The position numbers and the translations under genes are program-made. DNA of 64,000 bases. Source: Alteribacter populi. GTDB taxonomy: Bacteria; Bacillota; Bacilli; Bacillales; Salisediminibacteriaceae. The notes under the pieces are model-generated. The model worked only from the letters and a program-made list of their open reading frames with translations, was not told the origin of the DNA and ran no database searches. This document shows positions 42,949 through 50,907 of this stretch, in pieces; the stretch's first letter is position 1; every line of letters begins with the position of its first letter. The DNA lies in assembly GCF_002352765.1 (NCBI RefSeq), contig NZ_KZ293963.1, positions 2,502,368-2,566,367 on the forward strand, read 5' to 3'.

Positions 42949-43710
42949 TTACATCTCCTCCTTTTTGCCGATAATCTCAAGGAAAATTTCCTCCAATGTT
43001 GGCTGCTTCTCGATGTACTCCACTTTCACTGGTGGGAACATCTCTTTGAGTTCGGTAAGGGTACCAGTGGTAATGATTTTACCGCCATGCAGGATGGCGA
43101 TACGGTCCGCCAGTTGTTCGGCTTCTTCCAAGTACTGGGTCGTAAGCAAGATGGTCGTGCCACCGCCGGCAAGCTCCTTGACGGTTTCCCAGACTTCAAT
43201 CCGCGCTTCGGGGTCAAGCCCTGTCGTCGGTTCGTCGAGAAAAATAACTGCTGGCGTGCCGATCAGGCTCATGGCGATGTCAAGTCGGCGCTTCATCCCA
43301 CCAGAATACTTGTCTGCAGGGCGGTTTGCCGCATCAGTCAGACTGAATCTTGTAAGAAGGTTGTCGACCACTTGAGCAGCATTGGAAACTCCTCGCAATT
43401 TAGCGATCATCAACAGGTTTTCCCGCCCTGTGAGCATGCCATCTAAAGCTGCGAACTGTCCTGTCAGGCTGATATTCTGGCGAATAAGATCTGGTTGCCG
43501 ATAAACGTCATAGCCACAAACACCTACTTCGCCACCCTCTGGCTTCATCAACGTCGAGAGGATGTTAACCATCGTTGTCTTGCCCGCTCCATTTGAACCC
43601 AGCAGTGCGAAAATTTCACCGCGCTGCACCTCAAAATCAACCCCCTTTAAAACTTCCTTGTCTTTAAAGGATTTCTTTACCCCTTTTACTGAAATTGCTA
43701 CATTGCTCAT
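42949..43710 (-). CDS. ABC exporter ATP-binding protein (DrrA-like)
   Basis: 253 aa. Walker A GSNGAGKTT at 38-46, Q-loop LTGQFAALDGMLTGRENL, signature YSGGMKRRLDIAMSL near 136, Walker B VIFLDEPTTGLDPEAR near 157 and the H-loop replaced by Gln in TTQYLEEAEQLADRIAI. That replacement is common in DrrA-type ATPases. A short C-terminal DrrA tail (PTLEEIFLEIIG) is present. AAGGAGG precedes the ATG. Works with the permease. The PadR regulator and DUF1048 gene upstream complete the usual exporter locus. Confidence 0.9.
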   Translation of the reverse strand: MSNVAISVKGVKKSFKDKEVLKGVDFEVQRGEIFALLGSNGAGKTTMVNILSTLMKPEGGEVGVCGYDVYRQPDLIRQNISLTGQFAALDGMLTGRENLLMIAKLRGVSNAAQVVDNLLTRFSLTDAANRPADKYSGGMKRRLDIAMSLIGTPAVIFLDEPTTGLDPEARIEVWETVKELAGGGTTILLTTQYLEEAEQLADRIAILHGGKIITTGTLTELKEMFPPVKVEYIEKQPTLEEIFLEIIGKKEEM

Positions 43711-43880
43711 ACTTTTTTCCTCCTTATAAATAGCCCAGCGAGGTCGCTTGCGAAGTCCAGAAATTAACGGGCTTTGTCTGATAAGTAAATTGGTTCGCTT
43801 CAGACAAAGAAGTAATTATTCGGTCGAACGCCTTGCGAAACTATTGTCTGTGCTCCACTACATAGTCTGACTGATATTCT

Positions 43881-43899
43881 GTATTACTTACTACTAGGT
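43881..43899. promoter_or_regulatory. Candidate PadR site upstream of the ABC exporter
   Basis: GTATTACTTACTACTAGGT here closely matches GTATTACTCACTACCGGT at 45063-45080 upstream of padR. Two similar motifs upstream of the regulator and of the exporter genes are what a PadR-type autoregulated locus would show. The second site is also accompanied by an inverted AGTAAT. No experimental support. Confidence 0.35.
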
Positions 43900-43982
43900 T
43901 AAAAATATAAACTGAATAGTTAATGTAGCAATTCACATTTGTACCAGCTATTCAGTCTGTATTATCCTTTGAATTTACTTTT

Positions 43983-44110
43983 TTAATTGCTTATGATTCT
44001 CTCATTCACCTTGTCACGATACTTGGCGAATTGGTTTGAGTGTTTGCCACTAGTTCGTCTACAAAAGACTCCACGTCGTTAGAACAACTGATTAATTTAT
44101 ACAACTGAGT
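43983..44110 (-). pseudogene. Decayed second DUF1048 gene (C-terminal part)
   Basis: Minus-strand reading gives QLYKLISCSNDVESFVDELV and, after one frameshift, FAKYRDKVNERIISN plus a stop. This mirrors SKKVIDLTGEDVAAFCDELV and WQDKYREDLNQRIKSDWEK of the intact DUF1048 protein at 44315. Many related loci carry two tandem DUF1048 genes, so this is probably a lost second copy. The 5' half is gone; between it and the intact gene lies a GC-rich scrap (CCCCGCAGGGCGCTTTTCCC, 44167-44186) of a common intergenic repeat. Confidence 0.7.
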
Positions 44111-44314
44111 TGTTTAGTTAATAAAAGGATAGCGAAATGTTGAATTAGTTAACGGACTAGCCGGGACCCCGCAGGGCGCTTTTCCCGAGGAGGCTCTCTT
44201 CATCATTTGCTTATAGCTCCGTTTTATTTCCGTGTTCCCTATTGCCATTTTTTTATATCGTCAAACGTTTTACCGCTCCTCTTTTAATTGGTTAATTTTA
44301 GCCGCGATAAGTCC

Positions 44315-44662
44315 TCATTTTTCCCAATCGCTTTTGATTCTCTGATTAAGATCTTCACGATATTTGTCCTGCCAAGTTTTCGCATCCTTGACTAGTTCGT
44401 CACAAAAAGCGGCCACGTCCTCACCCGTGAGGTCAATGACTTTCTTACTTTCCGCTGAACCTTCCTCGAATAGATCGAGAATGCCGCCAAAGATACGGCG
44501 GATATCCTTCCAGTCGGTGAGACCACCAGAGGTCCACATATATTTTTTTATAGCGTTGTAAGCGTTGCGGTACTCACTTGGAAGTGCCTTCGCACGCGCC
44601 TCCATTGTCTTCCATTCCCGCTTGTCATCCAGATTTCCAATAATTTTTTCAATAAGACTCAT
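44315..44662 (-). CDS. DUF1048-family protein
   Basis: 115 aa, helical and charged, with family motifs YRNAYNAIKKYMWTSGG near 31-47 and DLTGEDVAAFCDELVKDAKTWQDKY near 76-100. No membrane segment or signal peptide. Function unknown; DUF1048 genes regularly sit between a PadR regulator and a DrrAB-type exporter, as here. AAAGGAG precedes the ATG, 14 nt after padR. A decayed paralogue lies downstream at 43983. Confidence 0.87.
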   Translation of the reverse strand: MSLIEKIIGNLDDKREWKTMEARAKALPSEYRNAYNAIKKYMWTSGGLTDWKDIRRIFGGILDLFEEGSAESKKVIDLTGEDVAAFCDELVKDAKTWQDKYREDLNQRIKSDWEK

Positions 44663-44676
44663 ATTAATTCTCCTTT

Positions 44677-45003
44677 TTATTTATTTTGAGTTTTGAGTTC
44701 GTTAATTTTGCTTGAGACGAACTCCCATTTCCCCCAAAAAATTTTAAGCTGTTCTTGACCTGCTGCGTTGAGTGTGTAAAATTTTCTAGGTGGTCCCTTA
44801 GTGGATGGCTTTTTCTTGATGTCCACCAGATTGTTTTTCTCAAGCCGCATGGTAATCGTATAAACTGTGCCTTCGACCACATCAGTGAAGCCCAGTTCTC
44901 GCAGCTGTTGCGTGATTTCATAACCGTAAGTTTCACCGCGGCTGATGACCTCAAGTACACAACCCTCAAGAACCCCTTTCAGCATTTCTGTGATATGTTC
45001 CAA
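44677..45003 (-). CDS. PadR-family transcriptional regulator
   Basis: 108 aa, PadR winged helix: MLKGVLEGCVLEVISRGETYGYEITQQL near 7-34, GTVYTITMRLEKNNLVDIKKKPS and PPRKFYTLNAAGQEQL. Shorter than PadR proteins with a C-terminal helical domain, fitting the small PadR-s2 type. The start is TTG at 45003 with GGAGGG 6 nt upstream. It likely represses this operon until the exported compound binds. A candidate site is at 45063-45090. Confidence 0.9.
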   Translation of the reverse strand: MEHITEMLKGVLEGCVLEVISRGETYGYEITQQLRELGFTDVVEGTVYTITMRLEKNNLVDIKKKPSTKGPPRKFYTLNAAGQEQLKIFWGKWEFVSSKINELKTQNK

Positions 45004-45062
45004 ATTTCACCCTCCCCATTTGTATTAGACTATTTTTCAGTACTCTGTATCACATGTATTAA

Positions 45063-45090
45063 GTATTACTCACTACCGGTATATAGTAAT
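45063..45090. promoter_or_regulatory. Candidate PadR operator upstream of padR
   Basis: GTATTACTCACTACCGGT followed by ATATAGTAAT; ATTACT (45065-45070) and AGTAAT (45085-45090) form an inverted pair. The motif recurs at 43881 upstream of the exporter genes. Position 60-90 nt before the padR start fits an operator. Inference only. Confidence 0.4.
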
Positions 45091-45581
45091 GCAGAATAGC
45101 TTCACTTGTCAAGAACAAAACTTTTCAAAATAAAGCCCGTAGGTTTAAACTTATCAATGAGTTTGTAAAGACTCTTGTTGCACATATGTGAAAGTTAATT
45201 TGGACTGTTGTAACTGCTAGATTAGAGTTAACACATTCTGCTCGAAAGTATTGAACACTTTTCAGTATTTACTATAGTGGATAGGATCATCTGTTTAAGG
45301 GATACCGAATTAATGGTTCATTAGATTACTTAACACCTATTGAATAACAAGTTAATCAGTTTAGTGTTGACATACCCCTATACTTAGTTAAACATAAGTT
45401 TTTTCACGCTTAACTGAGTCACGCCACATCGAATAATACTCAATACCTGTATTTATCCCTTACCGCTTCTAACTCAAAACAATTCAATGAGTACCTCTTG
45501 ATATCGGCTCACTGGAAGCAAAAGAACCGTCTTCTTGTGCAAACAAAAATTTTGCGAGTTAGGAATATATATAAATAGATA

Positions 45582-45620
45582 AAGGCACAACGAGCAGATA
45601 AAATCCGCTAGTTGTGCCTT
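45582..45620. repeat. Strong hairpin in a gene-free stretch
   Basis: Perfect 10-bp arms AAGGCACAAC / GTTGTGCCTT with a 19-nt loop. It lies in the 1030-nt gap 45004-46033, far from any gene end, so it is not an obvious terminator. The part of the gap from 45091 to 45580 shows nothing that supports a gene. AACCGTCCCT at about 45655 is a fragment of the GGAAGCA hairpin element. Confidence 0.5.
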
Positions 45621-45702
45621 CTTTCACGCAAAACTTCCGATTGTCCCCTTAAAGAACCGTCCCTCGGCTTCCACGAAAACCCACTGTATAAGTAGGCTTT
45701 TC

Positions 45703-45787
45703 TGCGGTTTAAGGTGAAGTTATCGTTATACATTTAGGGAATCCAGGTTAAAGTACACCCGGGACACGGGACCTGTCCCCATGTCCC
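45703..45787. repeat. GC-rich palindromic repeat, copy R5 with extended arm
   Basis: Matches R4 over its whole length (GTTTAAGGTGAAGTTATCG, AATCCAGGTTAAAG, GGGACACGGGACCTGTCCCC, ATGTCCC). It runs with only a few bases between into AT-rich copy D, so the two families are joined here. Confidence 0.75.
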
Positions 45788-45802
45788 GGACAAAATAGCT
45801 AA

Positions 45803-45881
45803 CCTTGTCACTTCCACACATTCCTTGTCTAACCCTCTGATTTTAAATAAACGTTTAATTAACCATACATGAGGTGACAAG
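45803..45881. repeat. AT-rich inverted-end repeat, copy D
   Basis: Complete copy: CCTTGTCACTTCC on the left, AAATAAACGTTTAATTAA at 45845-45862, GAGGTGACAAG on the right. It is the last copy in the window and marks the change from the exporter module to the GC-richer LacI-controlled module. Confidence 0.75.
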
Positions 45882-45962
45882 AAAACCTTTCATTCGACTT
45901 AAGTTGTTAATAAAAGCTGATAAACTTCCCTCCCCCCACAACGCCCCAACCGTATTGGTAAC

Positions 45963-46006
45963 GAAAAAAGCTGCCCACCGCTCATATAACGAGATCGGGG
46001 ACAGCC
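45963..46006 (-). terminator. Terminator of the HisD/HpsN-like gene
   Basis: On the minus strand GCTGTCCCCG pairs imperfectly with CGGTGGGCAGC, followed by TTTTTT. It lies 28 nt after the stop codon of the dehydrogenase gene at 46034. Confidence 0.7.
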
Positions 46007-46033
46007 TGAGGATATATTTTTCGCATTGCCTGG

Positions 46034-47329
46034 TTATCTTACTGCGTTGCTTTCTTTTTTTTCATAGCGTCTTACGCGAAGGGAGGCTTGTTCTTTATGG
46101 CCCATGAATCCTTCGAGGTCGCATAAGCGTTCCGCGTATTTGCCGATTTCTACGCTTGCTTCTTCTGTTACACGCTGGTATGTGCAGTTTTTCAAAAACT
46201 TTCCGACCCATAAGCCGCCGGTATATCTCGCAGCTTCTTTCGTCGGGAGGGTATGGTTTGTGCCGATTACTTTATCGCCGTACGCCACATTGGTTTCTGG
46301 ACCGAGGAATAGCGCACCGAAGTTTGTCATGTTTTCTAAGAAGTAATTTGGATCTTCTGTTAATATTTCTACGTGCTCGTATGCTAATTTATCTGCTTCT
46401 TTTACTGCTTCATCGATATTGTCCACAAGAATAATTGAGCCGTTATCTCTCCATGCTTGCTCCGCTATTTCTGCTGTAGACAGGTTTTTTAGCTGACGGG
46501 CAATCTCCTCTTCCAAAGAATCCGCTAAGTTACGTGAAGTAGTAATCAATGCTCCTGGAGAGGTCGGGCCGTGCTCTGCTTGACCAAGTAGATCTGTTGC
46601 TATCATTTCAACATCTGCTGTTTCGTCTGCAATAACAAGTGTTTCCGTTGGTCCAGCTAACAGGTCGATTCCGACACGGCCGTAAAGCTGGCGCTTAGCT
46701 TCAGCGACGAAGGCATTACCGGGGCCGACAATCATATCGACCGGATCGATTGTTTCTGTTCCAATCGCCATCGCTGTCATAGCTTGAACTCCGCCGAGTA
46801 GATAAATTTCATCGGCTCCAGCCATATGCATGGCAGCTACAGTTGCTGCCGGTATTTCTCCATTAGAAGGAGGTGTACAGGCAATGACACGGTCTACCCC
46901 TGCTACCTTGGCAGTAAGAATACTCATGTGTGATGAAGCAACCATCGGATAGCGTCCTCCGGGAATGTAGCAGCCGACCCTGTTAACAGGAATATTTTTA
47001 TGCCCGAGGAATACGCCTGGGCGGGTTTCGACTTCAATATCCTGAATCGAGTCTCTTTGATGCTGGGCAAAATTCTGAATCTGTTCCTGAGCGAATTTAA
47101 TATCTTCGATCACCTGATCTGGTAGTCCTGCAATCGCATTTTCAATCTCCTCTTCTGAAAGACGGAAACTTTCCGGAGACCACTTATCAAACTTCTCAGA
47201 AAGCTCACGAACAGCCTGATCACCGCGTTCCTCCACGTCTTTAATAATGCCGTTTACAGCCTCTTGTACCTTTGTATCTGCCTCCAATTTTTCCTGGTCA
47301 GTCTTACCCTGCTTAAGAAAAGTTGCCAT
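46034..47329 (-). CDS. HisD-superfamily dehydrogenase, possibly HpsN-like
   Basis: 431 aa, histidinol dehydrogenase superfamily. Zinc ligands Gln250, His253, Asp352 and His411 and the catalytic Glu318-His319 pair (LAYEHVEIL) are kept. The substrate region reads GTNHTLPTKEAARYTGGLWVGKFLKNCTYQ, unlike biosynthetic HisD. No other his gene is near. Family precedent: HpsN oxidises (R)-2,3-dihydroxypropane-1-sulfonate in two steps to sulfolactate. A catabolic NAD-dependent oxidation of a small polyol-type substrate fits the neighbouring aldehyde and alcohol dehydrogenases. The ATG has GGAG 12 nt upstream and a LacI-type operator at 47365. It is divergent from the regulator. The exact substrate is not determined. 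Confidence 0.82.
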   Translation of the reverse strand: MATFLKQGKTDQEKLEADTKVQEAVNGIIKDVEERGDQAVRELSEKFDKWSPESFRLSEEEIENAIAGLPDQVIEDIKFAQEQIQNFAQHQRDSIQDIEVETRPGVFLGHKNIPVNRVGCYIPGGRYPMVASSHMSILTAKVAGVDRVIACTPPSNGEIPAATVAAMHMAGADEIYLLGGVQAMTAMAIGTETIDPVDMIVGPGNAFVAEAKRQLYGRVGIDLLAGPTETLVIADETADVEMIATDLLGQAEHGPTSPGALITTSRNLADSLEEEIARQLKNLSTAEIAEQAWRDNGSIILVDNIDEAVKEADKLAYEHVEILTEDPNYFLENMTNFGALFLGPETNVAYGDKVIGTNHTLPTKEAARYTGGLWVGKFLKNCTYQRVTEEASVEIGKYAERLCDLEGFMGHKEQASLRVRRYEKKESNAVR

Positions 47330-47364
47330 AAAACATATACACTCCTTCTAAAAGCGAAATTTAT

Positions 47365-47378
47365 TGAATACGTATTCA
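47365..47378. promoter_or_regulatory. LacI-type operator before the HisD-like gene
   Basis: Perfect palindrome TGAATACGTATTCA, 36 nt upstream of the start codon. The same 14-mer occurs at 48751-48764 before the aldehyde dehydrogenase gene and a one-mismatch copy lies at 47656-47669. LacI-family sites are typically symmetric with a central CG, as here. Confidence 0.8.
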
Positions 47379-47624
47379 GTATAAAAGGAAGGCCCTTTAT
47401 TTGTAAACGGTTAATTTTTAAAATCTCAAAATAGTTTGTCATAAATTACAGGATTAATTATTCTCTAAACTTTTTCTAATTTAATCTTAAGGATGACCTT
47501 TTATGGAACAGTACTGGAAGCAGGCTTTCACAAATAGGTGAAGTGAGATATCATAAGAAAAGGTGCTTGCTTTCATATTAAAATACCTAAAGTCAGAAAA
47601 TTAGTATAATGGTTGACTTTATGA

Positions 47625-47669
47625 TGAAAGCGTTTTACCATTAAAAACAACTTCCTGATTACGTATTCA
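47625..47669. promoter_or_regulatory. cre-like site and LacI-type operator upstream of lacI-like gene
   Basis: TGAAAGCGTTTTAC at 47625-47638 agrees with 12 of 14 positions of the CcpA cre consensus. TGATTACGTATTCA at 47656-47669 differs at one base from the two perfect operators. Both lie 45-90 nt before the regulator start, suggesting autoregulation plus catabolite repression. Confidence 0.6.
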
Positions 47670-47714
47670 CTTCACTTAGATAATCAGGTAGCAGCTTTAG
47701 AGGTGAGATAACAT

Positions 47715-48710
47715 ATGGTGTCATCTAAGGATGTGGCAAAGCATGCAGGAGTTTCTCAATCTACCGTATCGCGTGTGCTTAACGATCCGTCCAAAGTAAA
47801 TGCAGAGAACGTTCGTAAAGTACAAGATGCGATGAAAGTCCTTCATTACCGTCCTAATTCTGTAGCAAGGTCTTTAGTGAGCAATCAGACAAAAACGATC
47901 GCACTCATTTCCGGGCCGTTACACAACCCTTTCTTTGTCGAGACAACGACATCGATTGTGAATTATGCGGAAGCAAGGGGATACCGGACGATGGTATTTT
48001 TTGAGCACACCGATGAGAATAAACCGATTTATGATGCTGTCTTGTCAGCGCGGGTAGATGGAATATTATTATCATCGATTTTTCGTGAAGATCCGATTTT
48101 TGAGGAATTAAAGGGTTTGAACATCCCAATCGTGATGTACAACCGCAAGCACAATGACGGAGGAAACTATGTGGAAATCAATAATGAGATGTCAGGAGCT
48201 TTGGCCGCATCTCATTTACTAGATCTCGGGCACACCTCTCTCGGCTTACTCAGCGGTCCTAATCACACATCTACCTTCCATGGACGCAAGCTGGGTTTTA
48301 CTGCCGAGTTTGAAAAAAGAACAGGTGAAAAGTTCCCTCCAGAAATGATCATTGAAACGAATACGACTGAAGCAGCCATTCATCAGGCGGTACTCGATTT
48401 GATGAGCCGAAAACACAGACCAACTGCAATTTTTGCAGCGACTGACTCGATTGCATTTTTCGCCGTGGATAAATTGCAGGAAGCTGGCTATATCATTCCT
48501 GATGATATCAGTATATGCGGTATGGATAATGTCAGTTTAGCCAGTCATCGATCATTCCAACTTACATCGATTGGACATAAAGGACCTAAAAACCTTGGAT
48601 TACTTGGAGTAGAACATTTAATCGATATGATCGAGCGGCAAACGGAAGAAGATGTACAGATAACGCTGGAACCGACTTTATTTGAACGAAACACAACAAA
48701 ACCAAAATGA
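47715..48710 (+). CDS. LacI-family transcriptional regulator
   Basis: 331 aa. N-terminal helix-turn-helix and hinge SSKDVAKHAGVSQSTVSRVLNDPSKV ... YRPNSVARSLV (1-57), then a periplasmic-binding-protein-like effector domain (FFVETTTSIVNYAEARGYRTMVFFEHTDEN, DGILLSS, FAATDSIAFFAVDKLQEAGY, SICGMDNVSLASHRSFQLTSIGH). The ATG follows GAGGTGAG. Divergent from the HisD-like gene and upstream of the aldehyde dehydrogenase operon; three matching palindromes at all three promoters define its probable regulon. The effector is unknown, probably the substrate or a product of the pathway. Confidence 0.92.
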   Translation: MVSSKDVAKHAGVSQSTVSRVLNDPSKVNAENVRKVQDAMKVLHYRPNSVARSLVSNQTKTIALISGPLHNPFFVETTTSIVNYAEARGYRTMVFFEHTDENKPIYDAVLSARVDGILLSSIFREDPIFEELKGLNIPIVMYNRKHNDGGNYVEINNEMSGALAASHLLDLGHTSLGLLSGPNHTSTFHGRKLGFTAEFEKRTGEKFPPEMIIETNTTEAAIHQAVLDLMSRKHRPTAIFAATDSIAFFAVDKLQEAGYIIPDDISICGMDNVSLASHRSFQLTSIGHKGPKNLGLLGVEHLIDMIERQTEEDVQITLEPTLFERNTTKPK

Positions 48711-48714
48711 GATA

Positions 48715-48741
48715 AGAGCCTGATTATGGCTCTCTTCTTTC
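48715..48741 (+). terminator. Probable terminator after the lacI-like gene
   Basis: AGAGCC / GGCTCT stem with a 7-nt loop followed by CTTCTTTC, 5 nt after the stop codon and just before the operator of the next unit. The T-run is imperfect. Confidence 0.5.
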
Positions 48742-48750
48742 ATCATTTAT

Positions 48751-48764
48751 TGAATACGTATTCA
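48751..48764. promoter_or_regulatory. LacI-type operator before the aldehyde dehydrogenase operon
   Basis: Perfect palindrome TGAATACGTATTCA, identical to 47365-47378, 38 nt upstream of the aldehyde dehydrogenase start. It indicates that the downstream genes are controlled by the adjacent LacI-family protein. Confidence 0.8.
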
Positions 48765-48801
48765 TAACAAAAATTAATAATTAAACTGGAGGTCGAAAAG
48801 T

Positions 48802-50241
48802 ATGACAACGGCAACCGAAACAAGAGGCTGGTTTTTCGAAGGTACAGAACAAAAGGCAGAACAAACGTATCAAGTCAATCACCCTCATTCCGGCGAAATA
48901 CTTGCTCATGTAGCAGAAGGCACAAAAGAGATGATGACAGCGGCCATCGCCTCTGCTCATGAAGCCTTCCCAACGGTTAAAAATCTTTCAAAAAGTGAGC
49001 GGGCACAGATTCTATTTCAGGCGGCGAAACTGCTTGAAGACGAAAAGGAACAGGCAGCAAAAATCATTAGCCAAGAAGCATGTAAGCCGATTAAAGCCGC
49101 TCGCAGTGAAGTCGATCGCACCGTGCAAACTTTGCAATTTTCAGGTGAAGAAACAAAACGCCTGGATGGAGAGTATTTATCACTGGATGCCGCAGCGGGC
49201 GGAGAAGGCCGCGATGCGTACACGATTTATGAACCGATCGGGGTTGTAGCTGCTATTACTCCGTTCAACTTCCCTCTGAATTTGACGGTTCATAAAGTCG
49301 GTCCGGCAATCGCTGCAGGGAATACCATTGTCATTAAACCGGCAGAACAAACCCCTCTCTCCAGTCTGTATTTAGCAGACTTATTAACGAGAGCAGGTTT
49401 ACCTGCTGGTGCCATTGCCGTAGTACCAGGGGAGGGCCCTCCTCTTGGTGAAGTGATGCTTTCAGATGACCGTGTGAAAAAAATCTCATTTACCGGAAGT
49501 CCCCGAGTCGGGAAGCTCCTTAAAAATCAGGCGGGCCTCAAGAAAATCACCCTTGAACTTGGTAGTAACTCTGCCATGTACGTGGATGAATCAGTCCAGG
49601 ATATTGAAGCCGTTGCCACAAAAGCGGTTCAAGGTGCCTTTGCTTACAACGGTCAAGTTTGCTTAAGTACCCAGCGCATTTACGTTCATGAAAGTCAGAT
49701 CGAGAAATTTACAAAAGCATTCATTGAACAAACGAGCAAACTTCAGTTTGGAGCTCCGGAATCAGAGGAGACAGACGTTTCCAGTCTCATTAATCAGGAC
49801 TCCAGGGTTCGGGTGCTGCAATGGATCGAAGAAGCTCACGAAAAAGGTGCAAAAGTACTTACTGGTGGAAAAGCGGAAGGAAACGGGGTGCTACCAACTG
49901 TACTGACAAACGTTCCGCGGGATGTCAATGTCTCCTGTCAGGAGGTTTTCGGCCCGGTCGTGTTGATTAACGAGGTCAAAAATGCTGATGAAGCACTGAA
50001 TGCGATGAATGACAGTGACTATGGACTAAATGCAGGCGTCTTTACGAATAATCTGCAGCAGGCGCTGAAGTTAGCCCATCAACTTGAAGTTGGTCAAGTA
50101 CTTGTCAATGATGTACCGACCCTTCGCTTTGATCACATGCCGTATGGAGGAGTAAAGCAATCCGGTTATGGTCGTGAAGGAGTGAAATATGCAGTAAAAG
50201 AGATGGCTGAATTAAAAATGATCAGCTTAAACTTTTCTTAA
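48802..50241 (+). CDS. NAD(P)-dependent aldehyde dehydrogenase
   Basis: 479 aa, normal ALDH length. Active-site residues: Asn156 (PFNFP), Lys179, Glu252 (LELGSNSAMYV) and nucleophile Cys287 (NGQVCLST). The ELGSNS form of the glutamate motif differs from ELGGK/N of betaine or succinate-semialdehyde enzymes and resembles the group acting on small hydroxy- or sulfo-aldehydes and glyceraldehyde-like substrates. The resemblance is only suggestive. It oxidises an aldehyde to an acid. GGAGGT lies 10 nt before the ATG. First gene of a five-gene operon with a LacI operator upstream. Confidence 0.9.
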   Translation: MTTATETRGWFFEGTEQKAEQTYQVNHPHSGEILAHVAEGTKEMMTAAIASAHEAFPTVKNLSKSERAQILFQAAKLLEDEKEQAAKIISQEACKPIKAARSEVDRTVQTLQFSGEETKRLDGEYLSLDAAAGGEGRDAYTIYEPIGVVAAITPFNFPLNLTVHKVGPAIAAGNTIVIKPAEQTPLSSLYLADLLTRAGLPAGAIAVVPGEGPPLGEVMLSDDRVKKISFTGSPRVGKLLKNQAGLKKITLELGSNSAMYVDESVQDIEAVATKAVQGAFAYNGQVCLSTQRIYVHESQIEKFTKAFIEQTSKLQFGAPESEETDVSSLINQDSRVRVLQWIEEAHEKGAKVLTGGKAEGNGVLPTVLTNVPRDVNVSCQEVFGPVVLINEVKNADEALNAMNDSDYGLNAGVFTNNLQQALKLAHQLEVGQVLVNDVPTLRFDHMPYGGVKQSGYGREGVKYAVKEMAELKMISLNFS

Positions 50242-50256
50242 ACTGGGGGAACCGTC

Positions 50257-50742
50257 ATGGAAATTCAAGTTATCAACTATACACCAACGCCGCAAAGACA
50301 AAAAGTTTATTATCCTCACTTGTTAACGACCTGGACAGCGGAGTACCGTTCTGTGTTTGGAGACCGGAGTGAAAAAGTAGCGCTGATGACAAACCTTGTC
50401 AAAGGAGGAACTGGTTTTGCAACCACTCCTTCTACTTCAAAATTGGAAGCGTTACCAAAAGAGGTGCTGCCTGCCGTTTTGTCATTACAGGATGCAGAAG
50501 AGGAAGCATACGAAATGCTGCGTCGTTACTATATGCATAAAGCACGGTCGTGGAAAGTGCCGAAATTTGAACACCACTCGACAGTCGAAATCTACGTCCC
50601 TTATGAATATTTTGTACGGCCATCACGCTGGCTAAAAAAAGACAGAACGTACTTGCATGAACCGGTGTCTCAATACGACGATCTGTTAAAAAAATATCCT
50701 GAAATAGAAACCTTTATAGAGGATGTTCAAAAAGTCCAGTAA
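50257..50742 (+). CDS. Unknown 161-aa protein
   Basis: 161 aa; I do not recognise the family. Features: no signal peptide or membrane segment; aromatic and basic residues are frequent; YYPHLLTTWTAEYRSVFG near 18-35; GGTGFATTPSTSKLEALP near 50-67; HKARSWKVPKFEHHSTVEIY near 93-112 followed by VPYEYFVRPSRWLKK. Predicted mixed alpha/beta, possibly a small enzyme or subunit. GGGGGAA precedes the ATG and it is 15 nt after the aldehyde dehydrogenase gene, so it is cotranscribed. Placement between dehydrogenase and symporter implies a job in the same pathway. Confidence 0.75.
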   Translation: MEIQVINYTPTPQRQKVYYPHLLTTWTAEYRSVFGDRSEKVALMTNLVKGGTGFATTPSTSKLEALPKEVLPAVLSLQDAEEEAYEMLRRYYMHKARSWKVPKFEHHSTVEIYVPYEYFVRPSRWLKKDRTYLHEPVSQYDDLLKKYPEIETFIEDVQKVQ

Positions 50743-50907
50743 AAAGAGCTGCTGCAACTTTTCGTTGTGTCGGTTCCAAAGTCCTCACGTACTAAAAATA
50801 TGTCTCTTCCCTGCAAAAAATAGCACTGCAGTAATGTAACGCTCGTCGCTACAGGCTTGGAAGTGATACTCTTAACCGGCCGCACCTCGATCTTCTAAGC
50901 TCTTTTT
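50741..50907. repeat. Noncoding segment with 10-bp perfect inverted ends
   Basis: AAAAAGAGCT at 50741-50750 and AGCTCTTTTT at 50898-50907 bound about 147 nt of GC-richer sequence without a gene, overlapping the stop codon of the 161-aa protein gene by two bases. It may be a MITE-like insertion or a folded RNA element in the operon. Read on the minus strand the left arm becomes AGCTCTTTTT. Confidence 0.55.

Noticed and set aside
45874..46107. 77-codon plus-strand open frame
   Set aside because: Starts inside a repeat copy and runs through the terminator and 3' end of the opposite-strand dehydrogenase gene.
46034..47329. Histidine biosynthesis gene hisD
   Set aside because: No other his gene nearby, catabolic neighbours, LacI operator upstream and a different substrate-region sequence (TGGLWVGKFLK); called only as a HisD-superfamily dehydrogenase.
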